Below, piece by piece: positions 14,747 to 23,206 of a stretch of DNA of 64,000 nt (position 1 is its first letter; each line of letters starts with the position of its first letter). The stretch is taken from contig CAKTNP010000007.1 of assembly GCA_934589155.1 (NCBI GenBank), positions 1 to 64,000 of the forward strand, written 5' to 3'. The notes beneath the pieces are model-generated. The model was not told where the DNA came from. It did no database searches and saw nothing but the letters and a program-made list of their open reading frames with translations. The position numbers and the translations under genes were made by a program. This DNA is from an uncultured Oscillospiraceae bacterium. Its GTDB lineage: Bacteria > Bacillota > Clostridia > Oscillospirales > Oscillospiraceae.

Positions 14747-16009
14747 ATGAAGGAACTGGCCCGGCGCCTGGCCTATGAGCTGACCCGAAAGGAGGTCCGG
14801 GAGGAAAACCTGGAGATCCGGGAGATCCGACTGGAGCGGAAGGACCTGCGGTTTTTCTGCCTGTCCACCAATCCCATTCTCATCTTCCGCCGGGAGGGGG
14901 AGATCTGGTTCTTCCGGGAGTGTCCCGAGAGACTTCCGGCGGGGCCCTATTGGGACCGGGTTTGCGGCCGGTTTTTCGACTCCTTGGACCGGCTGGAGGT
15001 GGATAAGACCCTTTTTCCCCAAGAGATCCCCATTCGGCTGGACTTCGGAGAGGGGGAGATCCGGGCATTCCGGGATTACCTCCGGGAAAAGCGGCAGGAC
15101 AGGGCCTTCCGGCGGGCGCTGCGGAATGCGGACCGAATCGCCCGGCGGGTCCGGTTTTCCGTTTGGGAGGAGCGGACCTATGACGGGGCCTTTTTTGAGG
15201 CCTTTCACATGGAGGACCTGCCGGAGGGGTGCCGGGATCTGGGGGTGTATTTTCTCTGGAATATGCGCACCGCCGCCGGAAATTTCCGCCTGCGCAATGT
15301 GGCCCGGGCCGGAAACTATTCCTGCTTCGGCGCCCTCCGGGCCGCGGCGACCCAGGCCGCGGCGGAGCTGCTCCGGGCGGAGGACCTGGTCACGCCGGTT
15401 TTCTGGTGCCGCCTGACGGTGGAGGGAGAGGAGTTGTTCGGAACCCTGAGCCCCGCCGCCCCCGGCGGCCGCATGACGGACCGGGCGGCGGAGCCGACCC
15501 CCGCCCTGCAGCGGGAGCTGTCCCGGCTGAATATCCTGGATGTGGTCTGCCGCCAGACGGACCACGGCCCCAACAACTATAATATCTGGACGGACGAAAA
15601 CGGAAATTGCAGGGTCCGGGCCTTTGACAACGACAATCCCCAGACCTTTTTTCCGGCCCCTTCCATTGGAGGGGCCCTGGCGGGCTGTACCCCATGGGCG
15701 GACGGAAAGGGCCGGGTCCTGCGGCCCGGCGTGGACCGGCGCCTGGCGGAGCGTTTGAAAGAACTGAGATACAAAGATCTGCGCCGGGCCTTGAGGCCCT
15801 ATCTTAACGGCCTGCAGATCGCCGCCGTGAATGGGCGGGTCCGCCGGATGAACCGGGCCATTGCCAGGACCGCGGAACAGACTCCGGGTTTTTTGAAAGA
15901 CGAGACCCGGTGGGATGAAGACTCCCTGGCGGAGGAAATGAGCGGACGGTACGGCCGGACGTATTTAACGAGGGCGGCGGGCCCACGGAAAGAGAGGGAG
16001 AGAGAATGA
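14747..16009 (+). CDS. Putative atypical (PI3K/Fam20-like) kinase of the polysaccharide locus
   Basis: 420 residues. ATG 14747 lies seven bases after GGAAGGAGG; ATG 14741 is too close. No signal peptide or membrane helix is seen. The middle reads RNVARAGNYSCFG, then ALRAAATQAAAELLRAEDLV. This resembles the segment of PI3/4-kinase-like and Fam20-like proteins in which an early-helix Arg/Ala-rich run precedes a VP-type hinge. Further on, CRQTDHGPNNYNIW matches a D-[RH]-x3-N catalytic loop, and VRAFDND could be the metal-binding aspartate motif. The fold call is an inference from these motifs. It lies between glycosyltransferases and the flippase, so a sugar or lipid-linked glycan is a plausible substrate. 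The next gene overlaps it by four bases. Confidence 0.5.
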   Translation: MKELARRLAYELTRKEVREENLEIREIRLERKDLRFFCLSTNPILIFRREGEIWFFRECPERLPAGPYWDRVCGRFFDSLDRLEVDKTLFPQEIPIRLDFGEGEIRAFRDYLREKRQDRAFRRALRNADRIARRVRFSVWEERTYDGAFFEAFHMEDLPEGCRDLGVYFLWNMRTAAGNFRLRNVARAGNYSCFGALRAAATQAAAELLRAEDLVTPVFWCRLTVEGEELFGTLSPAAPGGRMTDRAAEPTPALQRELSRLNILDVVCRQTDHGPNNYNIWTDENGNCRVRAFDNDNPQTFFPAPSIGGALAGCTPWADGKGRVLRPGVDRRLAERLKELRYKDLRRALRPYLNGLQIAAVNGRVRRMNRAIARTAEQTPGFLKDETRWDEDSLAEEMSGRYGRTYLTRAAGPRKERERE

Positions 16010-16980
16010 AAGAGAACGAGAACACCCAAAAGGGCACCGGCAGGGGCCGGCCCTGGCTGACGGCAGGTCTGGCGGCCCTGGCAGTAGCGCTGGTTTGCGG
16101 CCTGGCCTTTGGCCTGAGCCGCAGGGCCCCGGCGAAGCCGGCGGCCCCCGGCACCGAGCAGACGGAGAGCCTCCGGGCCACGGAGACCCAGGCCGGGACC
16201 CAGGAGACCTTGGGAGATCTTCTTGTGGAGACCCCCTTCGGCACCCTGCGCTGCCCCGGGACCTGGGGCAGCGGGCTCTATGCCGAGACCGAGGATCTTG
16301 GCAGCGGCTATGTGGTCCGGTTTTACGGCACCTGCGGCAGCGGAACAAAGAAGCTCTTCACGATCCGGTTCGGCTCCGGTGGGGAAAACGGGACCTATGT
16401 GGGAAAGATCACCCAGGGCGGCATCGAGACGGAGGTGTATCTGGAAAGAGAGGACCTTACGGACACCGCCTCCTGGAGCGACCAGGACAGAAAACTCATG
16501 GAAGAAATGCAGGACGCCAGCGGCGGCCTGATCGGAGATTTGTCGGAGGACGTATTTTTCAGCGGTGACGAGGAGGAGCGGGAGGAAGAGATCCCGGCCC
16601 CCGATTCGGCGGATACGCGGATCGAGACACCCTACGGTGCCCTGTACCTCCCCGCCCAATGGACGGACGCCCTCCGCTGGGACCTGGAAACCGGGGAGGA
16701 CGGAGCCGTCCTCCGGTTCTATGGAACGGTAGGGCAGGGGGAGTATCCCCTCTTCACCTATAGCTTTGAAACGCCGGCCGAGGACGGGTTCCGGGTGGGG
16801 AGCCTGGACCGGGGCGGGGAGACCCTGGGGGTGTACCTGACCATCTATGATCTGCCGGAGGGGGACTGGACCGAGGGGGAGGAGAGCCTCTTTGGGGCCC
16901 TCCGGGATCAGGCCTATTCCGTCCTGAACAGGCTGTCGGAGGAGCCGGACTTTCGGCCCCTGGACGGAGAGGAAGAATAG
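16006..16980 (+). CDS. Membrane-anchored protein with duplicated domain, function unknown
   Basis: 324 residues. A charged N-terminus and one helix (LTAGLAALAVALVCGLAFGL) would anchor it with the rest outside. Two similar domains follow. About 70-150 begins VETPFGTLRCPGTWG and has GYVVRFYGTCGSGTKKLFTI. About 205-285 begins IETPYGALYLPAQW and has AVLRFYGTVGQGEYPLFTYSF. An acidic linker (EEEREEEIP) joins them. ATG 16006 overlaps the kinase-like gene (ATGA), so the two are probably translated together. No known family was recognised. Confidence 0.75.
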   Translation: MKENENTQKGTGRGRPWLTAGLAALAVALVCGLAFGLSRRAPAKPAAPGTEQTESLRATETQAGTQETLGDLLVETPFGTLRCPGTWGSGLYAETEDLGSGYVVRFYGTCGSGTKKLFTIRFGSGGENGTYVGKITQGGIETEVYLEREDLTDTASWSDQDRKLMEEMQDASGGLIGDLSEDVFFSGDEEEREEEIPAPDSADTRIETPYGALYLPAQWTDALRWDLETGEDGAVLRFYGTVGQGEYPLFTYSFETPAEDGFRVGSLDRGGETLGVYLTIYDLPEGDWTEGEESLFGALRDQAYSVLNRLSEEPDFRPLDGEEE

Positions 16981-16992
16981 AGGAGTTGGACC

Positions 16993-18303
16993 ATGGCTGA
17001 ACGGAATCTGTTTCGGAACCGGGTCGTAAAGAACGCGGGGTGGCTCATCGGCGGCCAGGTCGCCAATAAGCTGCTGTCGTTTCTGGTGGGGATCCTGACG
17101 GCCCGCTATCTGGGCCCCAGCAACTACGGCCTGGTGAATTATGCCGCGGCCTACACCTCCTTTTTCGCCTCCTTCTGCACCCTGGGCATCAATTCCATTA
17201 TCGTCAAGAATTTTGTGGACCACCCGGAAGAGGAGGGTACCACCATAGGCACCGCCTTTTTGCTGCGGGCCGTTTCCAGCTTCCTGTCCATGGTGATGAT
17301 CCTTGGCGTGGTCTGCGTTGTGGACAGGGGAGAGCCCCTGACCATCGTCGTGGTGGCCCTGTCCAGCGTGGGCCTCCTGTTCCAGGTATTTGACACCGTC
17401 AACTACTGGTTCCAGGCCCATTTGCAGTCCAAGTACTCCGCCATCGCCTCCGTGCTTTCCTACATGCTGGTCTCCGGGTATAAGATCATCCTTCTGGCCA
17501 TGGGAAAGAGCGTGGAGTGGTTCGCGGTGGCCACCTCTCTGGATTATCTGTTTCTGGCCCTGTTCCTTTTGACGGCTTACTTCAAAAAGGGCGGCGGCCG
17601 GCTCCGGATCTCCCGGGCCAAGGCCAAGGAGCTGCTGGGGGCCAGCAAGAGCTTTATTATCCCGGGGCTTATGGTGTCCGTTTATGCCAGCACGGACAAG
17701 CTGATGCTCAAGGGTATGCTGGACGAGGCCGCCGTGGGCTATTACGCTCTGGCTTCCACCCTGAGCTCGGCCTGGGCCTTTGTGCTGGCGGCCATCATCG
17801 ACTCGCTGTATCCCGAGATCGTGCAGGCCTTCGGAAGGGACCGGCGGCAGTATGAAAGAAAGAACCGGCAGCTGTATGCCATTGTGTTTTACGCTTCGGT
17901 TTTCGTATCAGCGGCGATCTGCGTCCTGGCAGGGCCCATTATCCGGCTGCTCTATGGAGCGTCCTATCTTCCGGCGGCGGAGCCGCTGCGGGTAGTGACC
18001 TGGTATACCGCCTTTTCCTATCTGGGTGTGGCGAGAAATGCCTGGATCGTCTGTGAAAACCAGCAGAAATACCTGAAATACATCTATATCGGGGCGGCCC
18101 TCATCAACGTGGCGCTGAATCTGGCGCTGATCCCTCTGTGGGGGGCCGCCGGCGCGGCGGCGGCGTCGCTGATCACCCAGGTGTCAACGATCCTGCTGCC
18201 GTCCCTCATCCGCCCCCTGCGGCCCAATGTGAAGCTGATGCTGGAGGCGGTGGGGCTCAAAGACGTCCTGCCCCAAAGACGGGACGCAGACAGGAAGGAG
18301 TGA
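16993..18303 (+). CDS. Wzx-type polysaccharide flippase (MVF/MOP family)
   Basis: 436 residues with about 12-14 hydrophobic helices. The N-terminus NAGWLIGGQVANKLLSFLVG followed by LTARYLGPSNYGLVNYA is the classical start of Wzx/RfbX lipid-linked oligosaccharide flippases. It would move the undecaprenyl-linked repeat unit across the membrane for the polymerase at 11116-12408. GAGGAG lies seven bases before ATG 16993. Confidence 0.93.
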   Translation: MAERNLFRNRVVKNAGWLIGGQVANKLLSFLVGILTARYLGPSNYGLVNYAAAYTSFFASFCTLGINSIIVKNFVDHPEEEGTTIGTAFLLRAVSSFLSMVMILGVVCVVDRGEPLTIVVVALSSVGLLFQVFDTVNYWFQAHLQSKYSAIASVLSYMLVSGYKIILLAMGKSVEWFAVATSLDYLFLALFLLTAYFKKGGGRLRISRAKAKELLGASKSFIIPGLMVSVYASTDKLMLKGMLDEAAVGYYALASTLSSAWAFVLAAIIDSLYPEIVQAFGRDRRQYERKNRQLYAIVFYASVFVSAAICVLAGPIIRLLYGASYLPAAEPLRVVTWYTAFSYLGVARNAWIVCENQQKYLKYIYIGAALINVALNLALIPLWGAAGAAAASLITQVSTILLPSLIRPLRPNVKLMLEAVGLKDVLPQRRDADRKE

Positions 18304-18309
18304 ACCAAG

Positions 18310-19341
18310 GTGTCTCAATCATTTGAAAACGCAGTCCTGCTGATCACCGGCGGAACGGGATCCTTTGGAAACGCGGTACTGGACCGATTTCTCACCACGG
18401 GGATCCGGGAGATCCGGATCCTGTCCCGGGACGAGAAGAAGCAGGACGATATGCGCCACGCTTACCAGGCGAAAATGCCGGAGCTGGCGGGAAAGATCAA
18501 ATTTTACATCGGAGACGTGCGGGACTATCATTCCATTACGGGGGCCTTCCGGGGGGTGGACTATGTGTTCCACGCGGCGGCTCTGAAGCAGGTGCCCTCC
18601 TGCGAGTTCTACCCCATGGAGGCGGTCAAGACCAACGTGCTGGGCTCCGACAACGTGATCACGGCCTGCGTGGAAAATCACGTGAAAAAAGCCATATTCC
18701 TGTCCACGGACAAAGCGGCCTATCCCATCAACGCTATGGGCATGACCAAGGCGGTAATGGAGAAAAACGTGATCGCCCGGTCCCGCCAGATGCTGCCCGG
18801 GGACCCGGTGCTGTGCCTGACGAGATACGGCAACGTCATGGCCTCCCGAGGCTCCGTGATCCCCCTGTTCTGCGAGCAGCTGGAGGAGGGCAAGCAGCTT
18901 ACGGTCACAAATCCGGACATGACCCGCTTTATGATGACCCTGAACGACGCTGTGGACCTGGTCCTCTACGCCTTTGAGCACGGCGCCCAGGGGGATCTGT
19001 TTGTCCAGAAGGCCCCCGCCGCCACCATCGAGACCCTGGCCCGGGCCATCCTGGAGCTGAAGGAGTCCGACCTGGGCTATACCTGCATCGGGACCCGCCA
19101 CGGGGAGAAGCTGTATGAGGTGCTGGTCACGGCGGAGGAAATGTTGCGGGCCGAGGACCTGCCGGGATTTTTCCGGATCCACGCCGACGGTCGGGACCTG
19201 AACTATGACAATTACATCAGCAGGGGGAACAAGGCACTGGGGAACATGGTCCAGTACACCTCCCACAACACGGAGCGGCTGGACGTGGAGGGCATGAAGG
19301 CCCTGCTGCGGAAGCTGAAGCTCTTTGGAGGGGAATGCTGA
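18310..19341 (+). CDS. capE: UDP-GlcNAc 4,6-dehydratase/5-epimerase (CapE/FnlA type)
   Basis: 343 residues, extended SDR fold. The NAD(P)-binding motif is ITGGTGSFGNAVLDRF, followed by RILSRDEKKQDDMR, HAAALKQVPSCEFYPMEA and FLSTDKAAYPINAMGMTK. The last carries the M-x3-K variant of the SDR catalytic motif seen in CapE and FlaA1 relatives. It would catalyse the first step from UDP-GlcNAc toward UDP-L-FucNAc. The start is GTG 18310 after GGAAGGAG. The following capF and capG complete the pathway. Confidence 0.88.
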   Translation: MSQSFENAVLLITGGTGSFGNAVLDRFLTTGIREIRILSRDEKKQDDMRHAYQAKMPELAGKIKFYIGDVRDYHSITGAFRGVDYVFHAAALKQVPSCEFYPMEAVKTNVLGSDNVITACVENHVKKAIFLSTDKAAYPINAMGMTKAVMEKNVIARSRQMLPGDPVLCLTRYGNVMASRGSVIPLFCEQLEEGKQLTVTNPDMTRFMMTLNDAVDLVLYAFEHGAQGDLFVQKAPAATIETLARAILELKESDLGYTCIGTRHGEKLYEVLVTAEEMLRAEDLPGFFRIHADGRDLNYDNYISRGNKALGNMVQYTSHNTERLDVEGMKALLRKLKLFGGEC

Positions 19342-20540
19342 TGAAGATCCTGATCACCGGGGCGGCGGGATTTGTCGGGAAGAATCTGACGGCGGCCCTG
19401 GAAAATATCCGGGAGGGAAAGGACCGGACCCACCCCCTGTGCTCCGTTACGGAGCTCTATGCCTATGACCGGGACACGGATCCCGCCCTTTTGAAGACCT
19501 ATTGCCGGGAGGCGGACTTCGTGTTCCACCTGGCGGGGGTGAACCGGCCCAAGGCGCCGGAAGAATTTATGGCGGGCAACTTCGGCTTTACCTCCGTCCT
19601 GCTGGATACGCTGCGGGAGGCCGGGAATACCTGCCCGGTGCTGTTGGCCAGCTCTGCCCAGGCCTCCCTGGCGGGCAGATACGCCGGCAGCGAATACGGC
19701 AAAAGCAAGCTGGCCGGGGAGGAGCTGCTGCGCCGCTACGGGCAGGAGACCGGGGCCCGGGTCCTGATCTACCGGTTCCCCAACGTGTTCGGCAAATGGT
19801 GCCGCCCCAACTACAACAGCGCCGTGGCCACCTTCTGCTACAATGTGGCCCATGATCTGCCCGTTTCCGTGACGGATCCCCAGATGGAGCTGGAGCTGGT
19901 GTACATTGACGATCTGGTGGAGGAGCTCTTGGGGGCCCTTTCAGGCCAGGAGCACCGCTGCGCGTATGAGGGCCTGAGGGCGGTCCCTGATGAAACGGGA
20001 CCCTACTGCTATGTGCCCGTGACCCACAGGGAGACCCTGGGGGAGATCGTGGAGCTTCTCCGGGGCTTTGACCGGCAGCCCAAGACCCTTCTCATGCCGC
20101 CCATGCCGGAGGACTCCTTTGCCAAGAAACTATACGCCGCCTACCTGTCCTATCTGCCCAAGGAGAAGATCGCCGTTCCTATGAAAATGAACGTGGACGC
20201 CCGGGGCAGCTTTACGGAGCTTCTGAGGACGGAGGCCTGCGGCCAGATCTCCGTGAACATCTCCAAGCCCGGGGTCACCAAGGGGCAGCATTGGCACAAT
20301 ACCAAATGGGAGTATTTCGTGGTGGTATCCGGCCATGGCCTGATCCGGGAGCGAAGGATCGGGGACGATGAGATATTGGAATTTGAGGTATCGGGTGATA
20401 CAATAGAGGCGGTCCACATGCTGCCGGGATATACCCACAGCATTATTAATCTGAGCGAGACGGAAAATCTGGTGACCGTGATGTGGGCCAGCGAGTGCTT
20501 CGACCAGGCCCACCCCGACACCTTCCGGGAGGAGGTATGA
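19341..20540 (+). CDS. capF: Bifunctional SDR reductase / cupin enzyme of UDP-L-FucNAc synthesis
   Basis: 399 residues from ATG 19341, which overlaps the capE stop by one base and sits seven bases after GGAGGGG. The N-terminal SDR domain (1-240) has ILITGAAGFVGKNL and EYGKSKLAGEELL. The C-terminal cupin domain (about 275-395) has KGQHWHNTKWEYFVVVSG, with metal-binding histidines and a glutamate. This two-domain layout is specific to CapF/FnlB, in which the cupin half epimerises and the SDR half reduces the 4-keto intermediate. Confidence 0.9.
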   Translation: MKILITGAAGFVGKNLTAALENIREGKDRTHPLCSVTELYAYDRDTDPALLKTYCREADFVFHLAGVNRPKAPEEFMAGNFGFTSVLLDTLREAGNTCPVLLASSAQASLAGRYAGSEYGKSKLAGEELLRRYGQETGARVLIYRFPNVFGKWCRPNYNSAVATFCYNVAHDLPVSVTDPQMELELVYIDDLVEELLGALSGQEHRCAYEGLRAVPDETGPYCYVPVTHRETLGEIVELLRGFDRQPKTLLMPPMPEDSFAKKLYAAYLSYLPKEKIAVPMKMNVDARGSFTELLRTEACGQISVNISKPGVTKGQHWHNTKWEYFVVVSGHGLIRERRIGDDEILEFEVSGDTIEAVHMLPGYTHSIINLSETENLVTVMWASECFDQAHPDTFREEV

Positions 20541-20542
20541 GT

Positions 20543-21706
20543 ATGGAGACGGGATTTCAGAACAACGGAAAATTAAAGCTCCTGATCACCCTGGGGACCC
20601 GGCCGGAGATCATCCGGCTGTCCGAGGTGATCCGGAAATGCCGCCGGTATTTCGACACCCTGGTGGCCCACACCGGGCAGAATTATGACTATACCCTCAA
20701 CGAGATCTTCTTCCGGGATCTGGACCTGGCCCTGCCGGAGATCTACCTGAACGCGGTGGGGAAGGACCTGGGGCAGACCATGGGCAACATCATCGCCAAG
20801 AGCTACTCGCTCATGGCGGAGCTCCGGCCCGATGCCGTGCTGGTGCTGGGGGATACCAACTCCTGCCTGTCCGTCATTGGGGCCAAGCGGCTGCACATCC
20901 CCATTTTCCACATGGAAGCGGGCAACCGCTGCAAGGACGAGTGCCTGCCGGAGGAGACCAACCGCCGGATCGTAGACATCATCTCCGACGTGAATCTGGC
21001 CTATTCGGAGCACGCCCGCCGCTATTTGGCGGAGTGCGGCTGCCCCCGGGAGCGTACCTACGTGACCGGGAGCCCCATGGCGGAGGTGCTCCACCGGAAC
21101 CTTTCCCGGATGGAGGCCAGCGACGTTCTGACCCGGCTGGGCCTGGAGCGGAAGCGGTACATCCTGCTGTCCGCCCACCGGGAGGAGAACATCGACACCG
21201 AGAAGAATTTCAGGTCCCTGTTCGAGGCGGTGAACGCCCTGGCCCGACGGTACGATATGCCCATCCTCTATTCCTGCCACCCCCGCAGCCGAAAGCGGCT
21301 GGAGGCCAGCGGCTTCCGGCTGGACGGGCGGGTCATCCGCCATGAGCCCCTGGGCTTTCATGATTACAACTGCCTGCAGATGAACGCCTACTGCGTGGTG
21401 TCGGATTCCGGGACCCTGCCGGAGGAGAGCAGCTTCTTTGCCTCCGTGGGCCGGCCCTTCCCGGCGGTGTGCATCCGCACCTCCACCGAGCGGCCGGAGG
21501 CCCTGGACAAGGGCTGCTTCGTCCTGGCGGGGATCGACACAAAGTCCCTCCTGCAGGCGGTGGAGACGGCGGTGGCCCTGCAGGAGGACGGGTGCTTTGG
21601 AACTCCGGTGCCGGATTATACCGACGAGAACGTGTCGGATAAGGTGGTGCGGATCATCCAAAGCTATACGGGGATCGTCGACCGGACCGTGTGGAGGAAG
21701 GAGTAG
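20543..21706 (+). CDS. capG: UDP-N-acetylglucosamine/talosamine 2-epimerase (CapG/WecB family)
   Basis: 387 residues. ATG 20543 is seven bases after GGAGG; ATG 20537 overlaps the capF stop but is too close. LITLGTRPEIIRL, VAHTGQNYDY, LVLGDTNSCLS, IFHMEAGNRC, EETNRRIVD and SDSGTLPEESSF are the signature motifs of hydrolysis-free nucleotide-sugar 2-epimerases. In this context it would make the last step to UDP-N-acetyl-L-fucosamine, a building block used in Staphylococcus type 5/8 capsules. Confidence 0.9.
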   Translation: METGFQNNGKLKLLITLGTRPEIIRLSEVIRKCRRYFDTLVAHTGQNYDYTLNEIFFRDLDLALPEIYLNAVGKDLGQTMGNIIAKSYSLMAELRPDAVLVLGDTNSCLSVIGAKRLHIPIFHMEAGNRCKDECLPEETNRRIVDIISDVNLAYSEHARRYLAECGCPRERTYVTGSPMAEVLHRNLSRMEASDVLTRLGLERKRYILLSAHREENIDTEKNFRSLFEAVNALARRYDMPILYSCHPRSRKRLEASGFRLDGRVIRHEPLGFHDYNCLQMNAYCVVSDSGTLPEESSFFASVGRPFPAVCIRTSTERPEALDKGCFVLAGIDTKSLLQAVETAVALQEDGCFGTPVPDYTDENVSDKVVRIIQSYTGIVDRTVWRKE

Positions 21707-21708
21707 AA

Positions 21709-22449
21709 ATGGCCTTTGCGGATATTCACATCCATGCCCTGTCCGGCGTGGATGACGGAGCCAAGACCGAGGCGGAGATGCGGGCCATGGTGGACGCGTC
21801 CTATGCCGACGGCGTCCGGCTCCTTTGCGTGACGCCCCATTTTCACCCCGGCTATTTCGGGGAGAACGGGGCCCTGGCCGACAGAGCCTATGAGAAGATG
21901 GAGGCCTACGTCCGGCAGCGGTACGGGGACCTGGAGCTGTTCCGGGGGAACGAACTGCGGTACAGCGGGGACTGCGTCTCCTGGCTGGACGGCGGACAGT
22001 GCAGGACCCTGAACGGGACCCGGTTCGTGCTGGTGGACTTCTCAGAAGGGGAGGAGGCCAGGCGGATCGCGAACGGCCTGGACCGGCTGCTGAACGGGGG
22101 CTACCGTCCGGTCCTGGCCCATGTGGAGCGGTACCGCAGCCTCTTCGGAAAGCTCCGGGAGATCCAATCCTATTGTGACAACGGGGTCCTGCTGCAAATG
22201 GACACTCAGTCGCCCCTAGGGGGCTTCGGGTTTCGGGTGCGGCAGCAGAGCCGGGAGCTTTTGGCCCGGGGAATGGTGGATCTGGTCTGCTCCGATGGGC
22301 ACGACGCCCAAAGGCGCTCGCCGCAGATGTCGGAATGCTGCCGGTATATTCAGAAGAAAGTGGGACCGGAATACGCCCAGCTGGTCTGTTATGACAACGG
22401 GGCCCGTATTCTGCGGGGAACATCCGGGGAGGATTTTGAGGAACGATGA
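21709..22449 (+). CDS. CpsB/YwqE-type PHP-fold tyrosine phosphatase
   Basis: 246 residues from ATG 21709 after GGAGGAAGGAG. The metal-binding PHP motifs are present: FADIHIHALSGVDDGAKT, TPHFHPGYF, FRGNELRYS, AHVERYRSL, and the late CSDGHDAQ. Such enzymes dephosphorylate the tyrosine cluster of CpsD-type kinases, and the kinase gene lies two genes downstream. Its last four bases overlap the next gene (ATGA). It is somewhat shorter than B. subtilis YwqE but all key residues are kept. Confidence 0.9.
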   Translation: MAFADIHIHALSGVDDGAKTEAEMRAMVDASYADGVRLLCVTPHFHPGYFGENGALADRAYEKMEAYVRQRYGDLELFRGNELRYSGDCVSWLDGGQCRTLNGTRFVLVDFSEGEEARRIANGLDRLLNGGYRPVLAHVERYRSLFGKLREIQSYCDNGVLLQMDTQSPLGGFGFRVRQQSRELLARGMVDLVCSDGHDAQRRSPQMSECCRYIQKKVGPEYAQLVCYDNGARILRGTSGEDFEER

Positions 22450-23198
22450 ATGAAGTAAACGGTGTACGGATCGTCACATTGAAGGATCTGTGGGAGCTGC
22501 TGGTCAAGCATATCGGCATCCTGATCCTGGCCGCCCTTGCGGCGGCGGGGGGAATGTTCGCCATCCATGGGGTGACCTATGTACCGGCCTATTCCTCCAC
22601 GGCAACCCTTTATATTCTCCGCCAGGACGGCGGGACCACTGCCGGCAGCTCGGATTCCGACTTTTCCCTGGCCCTGAAGGTGGTCAACGACTGCGATTAT
22701 CTGCTGAAGAGCCACTCCGTGCTGGACGACGTGATCCAGGAACTGAACCTGGACATCAGCTATAAGGACCTGAGCGAAAGCATTTCCACCTCCAACCCGG
22801 ACAATACCCGGATCCTGGAGGTGACGGCCCAGGCGAATTCGCCGGAGCAGGCCAAGGCGATCGTGGACAAGGTCTGCGAGGTGGGCCAGGAGAAGATCGC
22901 GGAGGCCATGGGCTTCCAGCAGGTGAATCTCTATGAGTACGGGACCCTGGACCCCAAGCCCTGCAACAGGACCAGGCTCATGACCTATTTCCTGGTGGGC
23001 TTCGTTGCGGCAATTCTGACATACGCGGTGTATCTGGTGATCTTCCTGCTGGACGATCGGATCCACTCCGAGGAGGATATTGAGCGCTATCTGGGGCTTA
23101 GTATCCTCGGCGACATTCCGGATGCGGGAGAGAAGAGGAGCCATTGGTATGGCTACGGCGCCTATGGCGCCAAGAAAACGGAACAAAAAAGGGGGTGA
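22446..23198 (+). CDS. CpsC/YwqC-type chain-length and kinase-modulator protein
   Basis: 250 residues with two membrane helices (about 20-45 and 180-207) flanking an extracytoplasmic Wzz-like domain (YSSTATLYILRQD, then coiled segments with ILEVTAQANSPEQAKAIVD). The cytoplasmic tail after helix 2 (DDRIHSEEDIERYLGLSILG) is the usual contact region for the CpsD kinase. It would control polysaccharide chain length. It overlaps cpsB and ends eight bases before cpsD. Confidence 0.9.
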   Translation: MNEVNGVRIVTLKDLWELLVKHIGILILAALAAAGGMFAIHGVTYVPAYSSTATLYILRQDGGTTAGSSDSDFSLALKVVNDCDYLLKSHSVLDDVIQELNLDISYKDLSESISTSNPDNTRILEVTAQANSPEQAKAIVDKVCEVGQEKIAEAMGFQQVNLYEYGTLDPKPCNRTRLMTYFLVGFVAAILTYAVYLVIFLLDDRIHSEEDIERYLGLSILGDIPDAGEKRSHWYGYGAYGAKKTEQKRG

Positions 23199-23206
23199 AG
23201 GGATCT

